A stretch of DNA of 64,000 nucleotides from Wolfiporia cocos (Eukaryota; Basidiomycota; Agaricomycetes; Polyporales; Phaeolaceae). The stretch is from the NCBI GenBank assembly GCA_029448655.1, contig JACCLO010000053.1:16161-80160 (forward strand). Direction: 5' to 3'. Position 1 is the first letter of the stretch; every line of letters starts with the position of its first letter. Below the pieces are notes generated by a model. That model was not told where the DNA came from. It ran no database searches and was given only the letters and a program-made list of their open reading frames with translations. This document shows positions 1 to 11,789 of the stretch, one piece after another. A program made the translations under genes and the position numbers.

Positions 1-692
1 AAGCAATGATGAACGACGTCCTAAAGGATTTCATTGCCACCGGAAAAGTCATAGTCTATCTGGACGACATACTGATCTTTGGCAACGACTTAGCGGAACA
101 CCGCAAAATCACCAAGGCAGTCCTGAAAAGGCTGCGGGACAATGATCTATATGCCAAACCCGAGAAATGCTTCTTTGAAAAAAGTAGCATCGACTATTTG
201 GGTATGATAATTTCTAAGGGCAGAGTCGAAATGGACCCCTCGAAACTATCAGGAGTATTAGATTGGCTGACCCCAACCAAGGTGAAGGAAGTTCAAGCCT
301 TTTTAGGCTTTGCGAACTTCTATCGGCGGTTTATTCAGGACTTCTTGAAAATTGTGAAACCCCTGACAACACTCATGAAGAAGTCGGAGAAATGGCATTG
401 GGATGAAGCACAGGAAGAAGCTTTCCAAAAGCTCAAGGCGGCCTTTACAACTGCCCCCATCTTACATATTCCGGACAAAATTCAGAAATTCCGTATAGAA
501 GCCAACACATCAGACTTTGCGACTGGAGCAGTCCTAACGCAATGGTCACCAGATAGTTGGAAATGGAATCCTTGCGCCTTCTATTCCACAGGCATGACTG
601 CCCCGGAACGGAACTACAAAATTTATGACAAAGAGATGCTAGCCATAATTCGAGCATTAGAAGAATGGCAACATTATCTCGAAGGTCACCCG
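1..692 (+). pseudogene. Chromovirus 1 pol, 5' visible part: reverse transcriptase and start of RNase H
   Basis: Open reading from the window edge to position 692 reads as Ty3/Gypsy polymerase. The RT catalytic motif VYLDDILIFG is near residue 20. It is followed by the conserved thumb/connection (QAFLGFANFYRRFI) and the RNase H start (EANTSDFATGAVL, then YDKEMLAIIRALEEWQHYLEG). Gag, protease and the RT N-terminus lie left of the window. The reading stops only because another LTR element is inserted at 693. It resumes at 11702, where [17 protein letters not shown] completes RNase H. The enzyme copies retroelement RNA into DNA inside the virus-like particle. The copy is not functional as it stands because it is split by insertions and carries frameshifts further on. 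Confidence 0.93.
688..692. repeat. Target-site duplication ACCCG (left copy)
   Basis: ACCCG precedes the first LTR and is repeated at 11702-11706 directly after the third LTR. One 5-bp duplication brackets the whole three-LTR element, so it entered as one unit or was rearranged after one insertion. Confidence 0.93.
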
Positions 693-1786
693 TGACACAG
701 ATGGCTCTGTGGGACTCACCAAGCCAGTATCCTGCGATGAACTAGGCGACTTAGGTGAGGAAGAGGTTATCAGACGCAGTAGGAGGTAGGAGGTTCTTCT
801 ACGGCGTACGCCGAGAAGAATAGAACTGAAGTTAAAGAGCGCTTGGCTCCTACTTATATACATTGTGTCGGGAGGGCACGTGCTACTAGCTAGCGGTTGC
901 CTTACCGGGTTATGTGGCTTTGCCAAGTGGCGAAGCTTTATCTTATCTGATGTTTAGTTACTCTATCTAGAATGGCCGTGGAAGGCCCTAATGGCCGACC
1001 CAATCGTAATAGAGGGATTATGTCTTATCTGTGATACTAACGCGGGCGCAGCCCGGGTATAGGTGAAGCCGGTTGCCGGATACCTTGCGGCATAATGGCG
1101 ATTGGCCGTGCTTCGTTGGATGACCAAGGCGAGACGCCGAGGTCGTTATGCCATTGGACGGGTAGTACCGTGGCATGTGTTACAGCCCGGTCCGGATGGT
1201 TACCGGGGCATGTATTGGTCTTAGCCGTGAGGCGAGGACCGGTGTTTGGGCAGCGCCGTGATGGCAGAAGCCCGGGACTTGGAGAACGCCGAGTCCGTGA
1301 GATGGCCGAGAAGGCCGAGCCTATAGCGATATTGCCTTGATGCTAATATAGTGCTATTTGGCCGTGTTGCCATTATTATGCGAAGGCGTGGCGCGCCTGA
1401 GGTGCCATTGTGATCAAGGATCTTATGGCGGTGGGAAGCCGGGAAGGCCGACCCAATAGTACAAGGCCGCGAGGCACTGTTTGTACATGTGGACATTATT
1501 ATGCGAGCGTGCCGCGCTCGGCCTATCATTATGATCTACGATCTATGACGTGGCTGGTCTTGCTCTGACGGGCGAGACCTTTATGACGTAGCTGTAACTA
1601 TGCTATTGGACCGGAAGGTGCCGTAGCGTTATGTATGCTGGTCATGTGGTGATAAGCCCAGTTAAGAGCTTGTCGTGGTGGCAATGGGAGTTAACCCGTA
1701 GATAACTTGTAGTTAGACGTATAAATCCCAGGTAAATTGCTATAATCGTAGGAAAAATGCTGTAAGCCCCAGATAAATCTGTGACA
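693..1786 (-). repeat. LTR copy 1 of the non-coding element
   Basis: On the plus strand it starts TGACACAG and ends CTGTGACA. Read on the minus strand, a TATATAAG box (853-860) is followed 25 nt later by AGTTCTATTCTT (complement of 816-827), the inferred 5' end of the RNA. A perfect GC-rich hairpin follows, around 790-815. Small open frames in it are chance. Confidence 0.92.
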
Positions 1787-1856
1787 TTACCCCCGCTTTA
1801 GGTTTCATCGTCCCTGATGAAACTATTCCTCATTGTGTACGTCCCAAGAGCGGTAT

Positions 1857-2068
1857 AACGCGTGATGACGAAGTGTCAAATGCCGTTATGGTGCTGCTTC
1901 AATTTGTCAATTGAACAGGGATAAATGGGAGTTTCAGGACTTGTGGTGGAACCTGAGCGTGGAAGGCGATTTTATTCCTTATAGTGATTTGTAACGCGTG
2001 ATAGCGAAGTGCTAAATGCCGTTACTAGCGATTATCAACGCGTGATGACCGAAAGGTCAAATGCCGTT
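1857..2068 (-). repeat. Three covarying hairpin repeats
   Basis: Each copy begins AACGCGTGAT and ends AAATGCCGTT on the plus strand. Between these constant flanks the stems are TGAC/GTCA, TAGC/GCTA and TGACC/GGTCA, with GAAR-type loops. Stem sequence changes while pairing is kept. The same set recurs 4959 bp downstream in the second internal copy. Confidence 0.75.
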
Positions 2069-5000
2069 GTTAGGGAGATGTAGTCGTGTTACTAGAGTGT
2101 GCTGTCATTGTGCATGCGGATCCTAAGAGGAGGGACTCTCCTGTTATCGCTGAAGGTGTTCTAGTGCCTTTTCGCGACCTTGGTCGGATTATTGCTTTTG
2201 CTTATGACGTTACTCGTAGTAGAAGGCGATATGGAAATGGTCATCATATAGTGCCTTTGAATCTACTTGTAATCTGTATCTCCAATAGCTTGCCAAGCGT
2301 ATTAGAGGGTGCATTGTGTCGTTGTACGTATTTCGGATAGCATTGTGCGATATTCCTTAGAGTGAGGGCTTCACTGTTAGCTCTGGAGATTTTCTAGTGT
2401 CTCTTCGAGCCCTTGGGCGGATATGTTGCTTATGCGTAGTACCCATTGAGTGTGACATAGCGGTGCTTTTTCGACGTCTATTGCCTAGCGGTGAATGGGA
2501 TTGCAAGTTCCTTCGTTCGCGTGGCGGGTGTCTTAGGCTTTGTGCTTGTACAGGGGTAATCCTACTTTGTACGACTTATGCGGTTTGAACGGTTATTAAA
2601 GGGCGTCGCCTTATGAACGTTTATGAGGCGTCGCCTCCCTAGTATCGCAAGTACTAAGCGTGTGACATTTGTCAATGCCCATTTGTTACAGGGGTTGTGT
2701 CCCCTAGTTAGATTGCTTCTACGTAGCGATCTCTTCGGAGTCGTAAGTTCCGGAATGAAGCTGTGCCTTCGTTGTTGTATGCACTTATTTATTAACGAGT
2801 AGGCTTCTCGTGTAAAACCCCATAGTATAAGTACTAATCATTGTGCATTATGGTCAATGCTTATGATTGTATTCCCTGATACTGTAGTGTCGTTGCCGTA
2901 GTGAGGCCTTATTGGGTAACCGTGAGAACATACATCCTTGTCAGGAGTTGTCTCGTATAGGTGTATCCCGTAAGGGCTGAAGTCCCATGGTGGCGATGAC
3001 GGTAGTTTCCAATGTGCTTGTATGTCGTTAAAGTCGTTCTTCGATTGAGTATGACATTGTAAGCGTGGGAACTGGGATGATCGTTGGGGAAGGGTATATT
3101 TCGCTATTGGATAGATAGCTACTATATTCCTATTACAGGGTTGTCGTCCATATACGAATAGGACAGTACGAGCATGAATGAGGGTAATCGGGCCTCTTAG
3201 TGCATGTCGTTTGTTGCTTTAATGACCGTAAGGTTCATTTGTAAGCGTGGGATAGTGGACTTGTTAAGGTCCTAGGTGCGAAATTAGGGTTTCCACCCCC
3301 TCTTTCACGTTTGATCTCCCGATCAAACCTATCCAGATGGTTTTGGTTTTTAAAGAGGTTAAACCGCCTCTATACCCAGATAAGGGTGGGTGGATGTGGG
3401 CCGAAGGTATTCTTGACGTATATCCATATACGGCTGTATCCAGTGTAGTCGCTCGCATATGCGACCAGATTTTTATACTAAGGTTTCCAAGCCCTAGTTT
3501 GTCGGAATCGAAGGGTTTTCCAGGCCCATATTCGATGTAGTGACGAGATGTAATCCTTTCTTGACGTAAGGATACAGATCCGGATTTATTTATTACGCGT
3601 CTCGACGGCGTAGGTTTCCGTAAACCAAGCAATTAAATGATAACCGATTGCCAAATCGGCTTGATTGAATTAATAAGGGGGACTCCCTTGTTATCTCTGG
3701 AAGTTTTCGAGTGCTTCTTCGAGACCTTTTGCGGACGATCGCATTGAGTTGCTAAGGTGTATTTTTCGAATTCGGTTATTCTCCCCACAGAGAAAAGTTG
3801 AATCGAAGTGAAATCAAAAGTGAGGTAGCTAGCCTCGTGACGAATTTTGCGATTGGCGTGCGAAATTGTCGACTTCAATACAGGGGGGGACCGGTTGGAA
3901 ACCGGTGTAGATTCGGCGATTGTGCGAGAATGCCGAATGAAGTGTGATTCTAGAAGCCTTGCGGCCTCCGCTACACTTCAAGGGAACGCGTATTAATAGC
4001 GTGTGTCCCTTGTTTTCCTTTCCTCTAACCCAGATTGCAAGATTCAATGAAGTAATCTTGTTGCGATCTGTTTGTACATGGGTGGCTGGTGGAAACAGCG
4101 CTGTACCCAATTATTTATAGACGCTTGTCAGACGTCTCTTCCCAATCGGATGGTAATTTCCTTGTCAGGAATTCCATTACCAAAAGGGGTGCCCCCGTTC
4201 TAAGGTTCTTTGTGACATGTGACCAAATGACAGATGCTCAATAACCCGAATCCCCTTTTCAGGAGCGAAGACCGAAGTCAAACGGGCGCCGATAGATTAA
4301 GAATCTTAATCGACTTGGTACTTAGGCATTCCCATAGTAATAATAGTTATAAGCATATGTTTGCCAAGCGTACGCGATCCTACGTCGAGTAAGGTACTAG
4401 TATCGTTTTTCGATTGACTTATTGTACCTAAGACGTAAAAGGTTGCTTTATATGTACATAAGCGACCTTAACCAGGCTAGATAACCTGGGAACCAGCAGG
4501 TGACGCAGGATTTCCAGAGGCGAATACAAATGCTATTGGACGGTTTCTAAGCTACTTTACAAAGTAAGTAAGCTACTAGGAGCCGCCACTAAAACTACAT
4601 ATTTATCTACTTATTGACTGGGATACCAGGGTACCTGAAAGAGAGCTCATCATCAGCGATCAACGCTGAGTGGTCATGTCTAACACAAGAAGAACGGGGG
4701 CATGGTTAGGGGCGCCCTTGTCAGGACGCCGCGCGGAATTTAGCCGACAGGTGTCTTCATCGAAGCGCGCGACTTCCTTCTAGAAAGAGAGTCGGTGACT
4801 GCCAGCGCTTGATAAGCTGGGTCACATGGTTGGGAATAGGATACACAGCCCATTTCCTCGTGGAGATGAGCTGGAAAGTGGTCGCAGTATTACACCGCGA
4901 CCGGTCCGCGCTTTAGTGGTAAGGCTTGCCATCTATAGCCACCTGGGTGTCACATCAGGGCTAAAAAACCATCCGTCGATCTAAGATCGCGCATTCACGA

Positions 5001-5638
5001 GCGCTCCACACATCAAGGATGGTGGGCAACGCCGCATGCTTCCGGTGGGGCCCCAACTCGGTTTAACCCAGGCTCGCACACCGAGCTGCCCGTAGGACTT
5101 ACGCTATTGGCTACCGCGAGTGACCTCGGCTGGTTTGGCCTTGCGAGCCGCACCACCTCACCACTTGGATTCCCCGAAGGAGATCCCAAGCGGGCCCCTT
5201 ACGCCTGGGGGGCGGCTTTGGAAGATTCCCACACCCAACTAAGGGAATACGCCGAAGCGCATATCCCTATGGGGATCCTACTGGTAGTGTTGGGTCCCTG
5301 AACAGGGATTGCCAAGACAGGGGGCTGCGCGCACACAGGCAGACGGTCCCCTTTTCCCAATAGGCGGGTCTCAACCGCTGGCACCAGCAACCTTGTCAGG
5401 AAGCCGGCGCCTCTCCTTAACCCTGGAGTCCGGGTTCGCAGGACGCATGCTGCTGATTAGGCAAGCAGCGCCCCACTGGGTGGCAGCAGGCCGCTAAGCC
5501 CGCCGCCGATGTATCCCAATCCGCAACCACGGAGCATACATCCCCTTTGCAGGAGAGTAGCGGCCCCTGCGCTATCTCAGACACCTGTTGGAGGAAAAAC
5601 CCAGGCGCCACCAGTTAAGGAGGCGCAGGGGGGTAGGT

Positions 5639-5650
5639 AGTTCTATTCTT
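5639..5650 (-). promoter_or_regulatory. Self-priming primer-binding site (first internal copy)
   Basis: On the minus strand the LTR end TGTGTCA is followed by one base and then AAGAATAGAACT. This is the exact 12-nt complement of AGTTCTATTCTT, located 25 nt after the TATA box in the same LTR. This matches Tf1-type self-priming, where the folded 5' end of the RNA serves as primer instead of a tRNA. Confidence 0.78.
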
Positions 5651-5651
5651 A

Positions 5652-6745
5652 TGACACAGATGGCTCTGTGGGACTCACCAAGCCAGTATCCTGCGATGAA
5701 CTAGGCGACTTAGGTGAGGAAGAGGTTATCAGACGCAGTAGGAGGTAGGAGGTTCTTCTACGGCGTACGCCGAGAAGAATAGAACTGAAGTTAAAGAGCG
5801 CTTGGCTCCTACTTATATACATTGTGTCGGGAGGGCACGTGCTACTAGCTAGCGGTTGCCTTACCGGGTTATGTGGCTTTGCCAAGTGGCGAAGCTTTAT
5901 CTTATCTGATGTTTAGTTACTCTATCTAGAATGGCCGTGGAAGGCCCTAATGGCCGACCCAATCGTAATAGAGGGATTATGTCTTATCTGTGATACTAAC
6001 GCGGGCGCAGCCCGGGTATAGGTGAAGCCGGTTGCCGGATACCTTGCGGCATAATGGCGATTGGCCGTGCTTCGTTGGATGACCAAGGCGAGACGCCGAG
6101 GTCGTTATGCCATTGGACGGGTAGTACCGTGGCATGTGTTACAGCCCGGTCCGGATGGTTACCGGGGCATGTATTGGTCTTAGCCGTGAGGCGAGGACCG
6201 GTGTTTGGGCAGCGCCGTGATGGCAGAAGCCCGGGACTTGGAGAACGCCGAGTCCGTGAGATGGCCGAGAAGGCCGAGCCTATAGCGATATTGCCTTGAT
6301 GCTAATATAGTGCTATTTGGCCGTGTTGCCATTATTATGCGAAGGCGTGGCGCGCCTGAGGTGCCATTGTGATCAAGGATCTTATGGCGGTGGGAAGCCG
6401 GGAAGGCCGACCCAATAGTACAAGGCCGCGAGGCACTGTTTGTACATGTGGACATTATTATGCGAGCGTGCCGCGCTCGGCCTATCATTATGATCTACGA
6501 TCTATGACGTGGCTGGTCTTGCTCTGACGGGCGAGACCTTTATGACGTAGCTGTAACTATGCTATTGGACCGGAAGGTGCCGTAGCGTTATGTATGCTGG
6601 TCATGTGGTGATAAGCCCAGTTAAGAGCTTGTCGTGGTGGCAATGGGAGTTAACCCGTAGATAACTTGTAGTTAGACGTATAAATCCCAGGTAAATTGCT
6701 ATAATCGTAGGAAAAATGCTGTAAGCCCCAGATAAATCTGTGACA
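5652..6745 (-). repeat. LTR copy 2 of the non-coding element
   Basis: Same sequence as copy 1 as far as it can be read. It serves as the shared middle LTR of the tandem element. Confidence 0.92.
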
Positions 6746-6760
6746 TTACCCCCGCTTTAG
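6746..6760 (-). promoter_or_regulatory. Polypurine tract next to LTR 2
   Basis: On the minus strand AAAGCGGGGGTAA abuts the LTR start TGTCACAG. The chromovirus at 15113-15126 has GAAGAGGGGGTAA in the same place. An identical tract lies at 1787-1800. Confidence 0.75.
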
Positions 6761-9700
6761 GTTTCATCGTCCCTGATGAAACTATTCCTCATTGTGTACG
6801 TCCCAAGAGCGGTATAACGCGTGATGACGAAGTGTCAAATGCCGTTATGGTGCTGCTTCAATTTGTCAATTGAACAGGGATAAATGGGAGTTTCAGGACT
6901 TGTGGTGGAACCTGAGCGTGGAAGGCGATTTTATTCCTTATAGTGATTTGTAACGCGTGATAGCGAAGTGCTAAATGCCGTTACTAGCGATTATCAACGC
7001 GTGATGACCGAAAGGTCAAATGCCGTTGTTAGGGAGATGTAGTCGTGTTACTAGAGTGTGCTGTCATTGTGCATGCGGATCCTAAGAGGAGGGACTCTCC
7101 TGTTATCGCTGAAGGTGTTCTAGTGCCTTTTCGCGACCTTGGTCGGATTATTGCTTTTGCTTATGACGTTACTCGTAGTAGAAGGCGATATGGAAATGGT
7201 CATCATATAGTGCCTTTGAATCTACTTGTAATCTGTATCTCCAATAGCTTGCCAAGCGTATTAGAGGGTGCATTGTGTCGTTGTACGTATTTCGGATAGC
7301 ATTGTGCGATATTCCTTAGAGTGAGGGCTTCACTGTTAGCTCTGGAGATTTTCTAGTGTCTCTTCGAGCCCTTGGGCGGATATGTTGCTTATGCGTAGTA
7401 CCCATTGAGTGTGACATAGCGGTGCTTTTTCGACGTCTATTGCCTAGCGGTGAATGGGATTGCAAGTTCCTTCGTTCGCGTGGCGGGTGTCTTAGGCTTT
7501 GTGCTTGTACAGGGGTAATCCTACTTTGTACGACTTATGCGGTTTGAACGGTTATTAAAGGGCGTCGCCTTATGAACGTTTATGAGGCGTCGCCTCCCTA
7601 GTATCGCAAGTACTAAGCGTGTGACATTTGTCAATGCCCATTTGTTACAGGGGTTGTGTCCCCTAGTTAGATTGCTTCTACGTAGCGATCTCTTCGGAGT
7701 CGTAAGTTCCGGAAAAGCTGTGCCTTCGTTGTTGTATGCACTTATTTATTAACGAGTAGGCTTCTCGTGTAAAACCCCATAGTATAAGTACTAATCATTG
7801 TGCATTATGGTCAATGCTTATGATTGTATTCCCTGATACTGTAGTGTCGTTGCCGTAGTGAGGCCTTATTGGGTAACCGTGAGAACATACATCCTTGTCA
7901 GGAGTTGTCTCGTATAGGTGTATCCCGTAAGGGCTGAAGTCCCATGGTGGCGATGACGGTAGTTTCCAATGTGCTTGTATGTCGTTAAAGTCGTTCTTCG
8001 ATTGAGTATGACATTGTAAGCGTGGGAACTGGGATGATCGTTGGGGAAGGGTATATTTCGCTATTGGATAGATAGCTACTATATTCCTATTACAGGGTTG
8101 TCGTCCATATACGAATAGGACAGTACGAGCATGAATGAGGGTAATCGGGCCTCTTAGTGCATGTCGTTTGTTGCTTTAATGACCGTAAGGTTCATTTGTA
8201 AGCGTGGGATAGTGGACTTGTTAAGGTCCTAGGTGCGAAATTAGGGTTTCCACCCCCTCTTTCACGTTTGATCTCCCGATCAAACCTATCCAGATGGTTT
8301 TGGTTTTTAAAGAGGTTAAACCGCCTCTATACCCAGATAAGGGTGGTGGATGTGGGCCGAAGGTATTCTTGACGTATATCCATATACGGCTGTATCCAGT
8401 GTAGTCGCTCGCATATGCGACCAGATTTTTATACTAAGGTTTCCAAGCCCTAGTTTGTCGGAATCAAAGGGTTTTCCAGGCCCATATTCGATGTAGTGAC
8501 GAGATGTAATCCTTTCTTGACGTAAGGATACAGATCCGGATTTATTTATTACGCGTCTCGACGGCGTAGGTTTCCGTAAACCAAGCAATTAAATGATAAC
8601 CGATTGCCAAATCGGCTTGATTGAATTAATAAGGGGGACTCCCTTGTTATCTCTGGAAGTTTTCGAGTGCTTCTTCGAGACCTTTTGCGGACGATCGCAT
8701 TGAGTTGCTAAGGTGTATTTTTCGAATTCGGTTATTCTCCCCACAGAGAAAAGTTGAATCGAAGTGAAATCAAAAGTGAGGTAGCTAGCCTCGTGACGAA
8801 TTTTGCGATTGGCGTGCGAAATTGTCGACTTCAATACAGGGGGGGACCGGTTGGAAACCGGTGTAGATTCGGCGATTGTGCGAGAATGCCGAATGAAGTG
8901 TGATTCTAGAAGCCTTGCGGCCTCCGCTACACTTCAAGGGAACGCGTATTAATAGCGTGTGTCCCTTGTTTTCCTTTCCTCTAACCCAGATTGCAAGATT
9001 CAATGAAGTAATCTTGTTGCGATCTGTTTGTACATGGGTGGCTGGTGGAAACAGCGCTGTACCCAATTATTTATAGACGCTTGTCAGACGTCTCTTCCCA
9101 ATCGGATGGTAATTTCCTTGTCAGGAATTCCATTACCAAAAGGGGTGCCCCCGTTCTAAGGTTCTTTGTGACATGTGACCAAATGACAGATGCTCAATAA
9201 CCCGAATCCCCTTTTCAGGAGCGAAGACCGAAGTCAAACGGGCGCCGATAGATTAAGAATCTTAATCGACTTGGTACTTAGGCATTCCCATAGTAATAAT
9301 AGTTATAAGCATATGTTTGCCAAGCGTACGCGATCCTACGTCGAGTAAGGTACTAGTATCGTTTTTCGATTGACTTATTGTACCTAAGACGTAAAAGGTT
9401 GCTTTATATGTACATAAGCGACCTTAACCAGGCTAGATAACCTGGGAACCAGCAGGTGACGCAGGATTTCCAGAGGCGAATACAAATGCTATTGGACGGT
9501 TTCTAAGCTACTTTACAAAGTAAGTAAGCTACTAGGAGCCGCCACTAAAACTACATATTTATCTACTTATTGACTGGGATACCAGGGTACCTGAAAGAGA
9601 GCTCATCATCAGCGATCAACGCTGAGTGGTCATGTCTAACACAAGAAGAACGGGGGCATGGTTAGGGGCGCCCTTGTCAGGACGCCGCGCGGAATTTAGC

Positions 9701-10594
9701 CGACAGGTGTCTTCATCGAAGCGCGCGACTTCCTTCTAGAAAGAGAGTCGGTGACTGCCAGCGCTTGATAAGCTGGGTCACATGGTTGGGAATAGGATAC
9801 ACAGCCCATTTCCTCGTGGAGATGAGCTGGAAAGTGGTCGCAGTATTACACCGCGACCGGTCCGCGCTTTAGTGGTAAGGCTTGCCATCTATAGCCACCT
9901 GGGTGTCACATCAGGGCTAAAAAACCATCCGTCGATCTAAGATCGCGCATTCACGAGCGCTCCACACATCAAGGATGGTGGGCAACGCCGCATGCTTCCG
10001 GTGGGGCCCCAACTCGGTTTAACCCAGGCTCGCACACCGAGCTGCCCGTAGGACTTACGCTATTGGCTACCGCGAGTGACCTCGGCTGGTTTGGCCTTGC
10101 GAGCCGCACCACCTCACCACTTGGATTCCCCGAAGGAGATCCCAAGCGGGCCCCTTACGCCTGGGGGGCGGCTTTGGAAGATTCCCACACCCAACTAAGG
10201 GAATACGCCGAAGCGCATATCCCTATGGGGATCCTACTGGTAGTGTTGGGTCCCTGAACAGGGATTGCCAAGACAGGGGGCTGCGCGCACACAGGCAGAC
10301 GGTCCCCTTTTCCCAATAGGCGGGTCTCAACCGCTGGCACCAGCAACCTTGTCAGGAAGCCGGCGCCTCTCCTTAACCCTGGAGTCCGGGTTCGCAGGAC
10401 GCATGCTGCTGATTAGGCAAGCAGCGCCCCACTGGGTGGCAGCAGGCCGCTAAGCCCGCCGCCGATGTATCCCAATCCGCAACCACGGAGCATACATCCC
10501 CTTTGCAGGAGAGTAGCGGCCCCTGCGCTATCTCAGACACCTGTTGGAGGAAAAACCCAGGCGCCACCAGTTAAGGAGGCGCAGGGGGGTAGGT

Positions 10595-10606
10595 AGTTCT
10601 ATTCTT
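10595..10606 (-). promoter_or_regulatory. Self-priming primer-binding site (second internal copy)
   Basis: AAGAATAGAACT on the minus strand, one base from the third LTR. This LTR is the 5' LTR in the sense direction, so this copy is the one a full-length transcript would use. Confidence 0.78.
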
Positions 10607-10607
10607 A

Positions 10608-11701
10608 TGACACAGATGGCTCTGTGGGACTCACCAAGCCAGTATCCTGCGATGAACTAGGCGACTTAGGTGAGGAAGAGGTTATCAGACGCAGTAGGAG
10701 GTAGGAGGTTCTTCTACGGCGTACGCCGAGAAGAATAGAACTGAAGTTAAAGAGCGCTTGGCTCCTACTTATATACATTGTGTCGGGAGGGCACGTGCTA
10801 CTAGCTAGCGGTTGCCTTACCGGGTTATGTGGCTTTGCCAAGTGGCGAAGCTTTATCTTATCTGATGTTTAGTTACTCTATCTAGAATGGCCGTGGAAGG
10901 CCCTAATGGCCGACCCAATCGTAATAGAGGGATTATGTCTTATCTGTGATACTAACGCGGGCGCAGCCCGGGTATAGGTGAAGCCGGTTGCCGGATACCT
11001 TGCGGCATAATGGCGATTGGCCGTGCTTCGTTGGATGACCAAGGCGAGACGCCGAGGTCGTTATGCCATTGGACGGGTAGTACCGTGGCATGTGTTACAG
11101 CCCGGTCCGGATGGTTACCGGGGCATGTATTGGTCTTAGCCGTGAGGCGAGGACCGGTGTTTGGGCAGCGCCGTGATGGCAGAAGCCCGGGACTTGGAGA
11201 ACGCCGAGTCCGTGAGATGGCCGAGAAGGCCGAGCCTATAGCGATATTGCCTTGATGCTAATATAGTGCTATTTGGCCGTGTTGCCATTATTATGCGAAG
11301 GCGTGGCGCGCCTGAGGTGCCATTGTGATCAAGGATCTTATGGCGGTGGGAAGCCGGGAAGGCCGACCCAATAGTACAAGGCCGCGAGGCACTGTTTGTA
11401 CATGTGGACATTATTATGCGAGCGTGCCGCGCTCGGCCTATCATTATGATCTACGATCTATGACGTGGCTGGTCTTGCTCTGACGGGCGAGACCTTTATG
11501 ACGTAGCTGTAACTATGCTATTGGACCGGAAGGTGCCGTAGCGTTATGTATGCTGGTCATGTGGTGATAAGCCCAGTTAAGAGCTTGTCGTGGTGGCAAT
11601 GGGAGTTAACCCGTAGATAACTTGTAGTTAGACGTATAAATCCCAGGTAAATTGCTATAATCGTAGGAAAAATGCTGTAAGCCCCAGATAAATCTGTGAC
11701 A
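10608..11701 (-). repeat. LTR copy 3 (5' LTR in the sense direction)
   Basis: It starts TGACACAG and ends CTGTGACA, followed by the right target duplication ACCCG at 11702-11706. Confidence 0.92.
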
Positions 11702-11789
11702 ACCCGGAAAAATTCGAAGTATGGTCGGATCATCTGAACCTAACCTACTTCAAGACGGCTCAGAAGCTCACCAGGAGACAGGCAAGATG
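11702..11789 (+). pseudogene. Chromovirus 1 pol, RNase H continuation
   Basis: After the first insertion the frame resumes as [17 protein letters not shown], then [12 protein letters not shown]. This is the RNase H C-terminal signature of Ty3/Gypsy elements. It is cut again at 11790 by a solo LTR and continues at 12681 as WALYLSRFNFSMHHKPG. Confidence 0.93.

Larger units (their letters stand above)
1787..5651 (-). mobile_element. Internal region, copy 1 (non-coding, hairpin-rich)
   Basis: Nearly 3.9 kb without a convincing protein. It contains three 31-32 nt hairpin repeats (1857-1887, 1993-2023, 2037-2068), three diverged copies of a unit of about 65 nt (2132-2194, 2364-2430, 3677-3745), and four copies of CCTTGTCAGG (2936, 4160, 4716, 5391). 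Many other short inverted repeats are present, for example around 4151-4182 and 4711-4730. These suggest a structured RNA, but no known RNA family was recognised. Confidence 0.75.
6746..10607 (-). mobile_element. Internal region, copy 2 (non-coding)
   Basis: Near-identical to 1787-5651, with the same hairpin repeats at about +4959. It holds no gene. Confidence 0.75.
693..11701 (-). mobile_element. Non-coding LTR retrotransposon (LARD-like), tandem form LTR-internal-LTR-internal-LTR
   Basis: Three LTRs of 1094 bp (693-1786, 5652-6745, 10608-11701) alternate with two copies of a roughly 3.87-kb internal region. The repeat offset is 4959 bp between units 1 and 2 and 4956 bp between 2 and 3. Transcription sense is the minus strand: in that direction each LTR reads TGTCACAG...TATATAAG...CTGTGTCA. 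The two internal copies differ visibly at only three places (a 2-nt indel near 2753/7712, a 1-nt indel near 3388/8343, one G/A change near 3516/8468), so the element is young. No reading frame longer than about 120 codons and no gag or pol motif is present. LTR termini, PPT and 5-bp duplication match the chromovirus it sits in, so mobilisation in trans by that family is inferred. Confidence 0.88.

Noticed and set aside
1095..1529. Open frames of 81 and 102 codons on both strands inside the LTRs (repeated at 6054 and 11010)
   Set aside because: They lie wholly within LTR sequence, overlap each other on opposite strands and have no motif. They recur only because the LTR does.
1857..2068. CRISPR-like array
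   Set aside because: Only three repeats, irregular spacing (136 and 44 nt), eukaryotic retroelement context and internal hairpins. Not an array.
3264..4110. Minus-strand frames of 81-122 codons in the non-coding element
   Set aside because: A 1-nt difference between the two internal copies truncates the largest from 122 to 90 codons. No family resemblance, and composition follows the hairpin-rich DNA.
5600..5650. tRNA-type primer-binding site (TGGTGGCGCC) near the LTR
   Set aside because: It lies about 40 nt from the LTR, whereas the self-complementary 12-mer is one base away.
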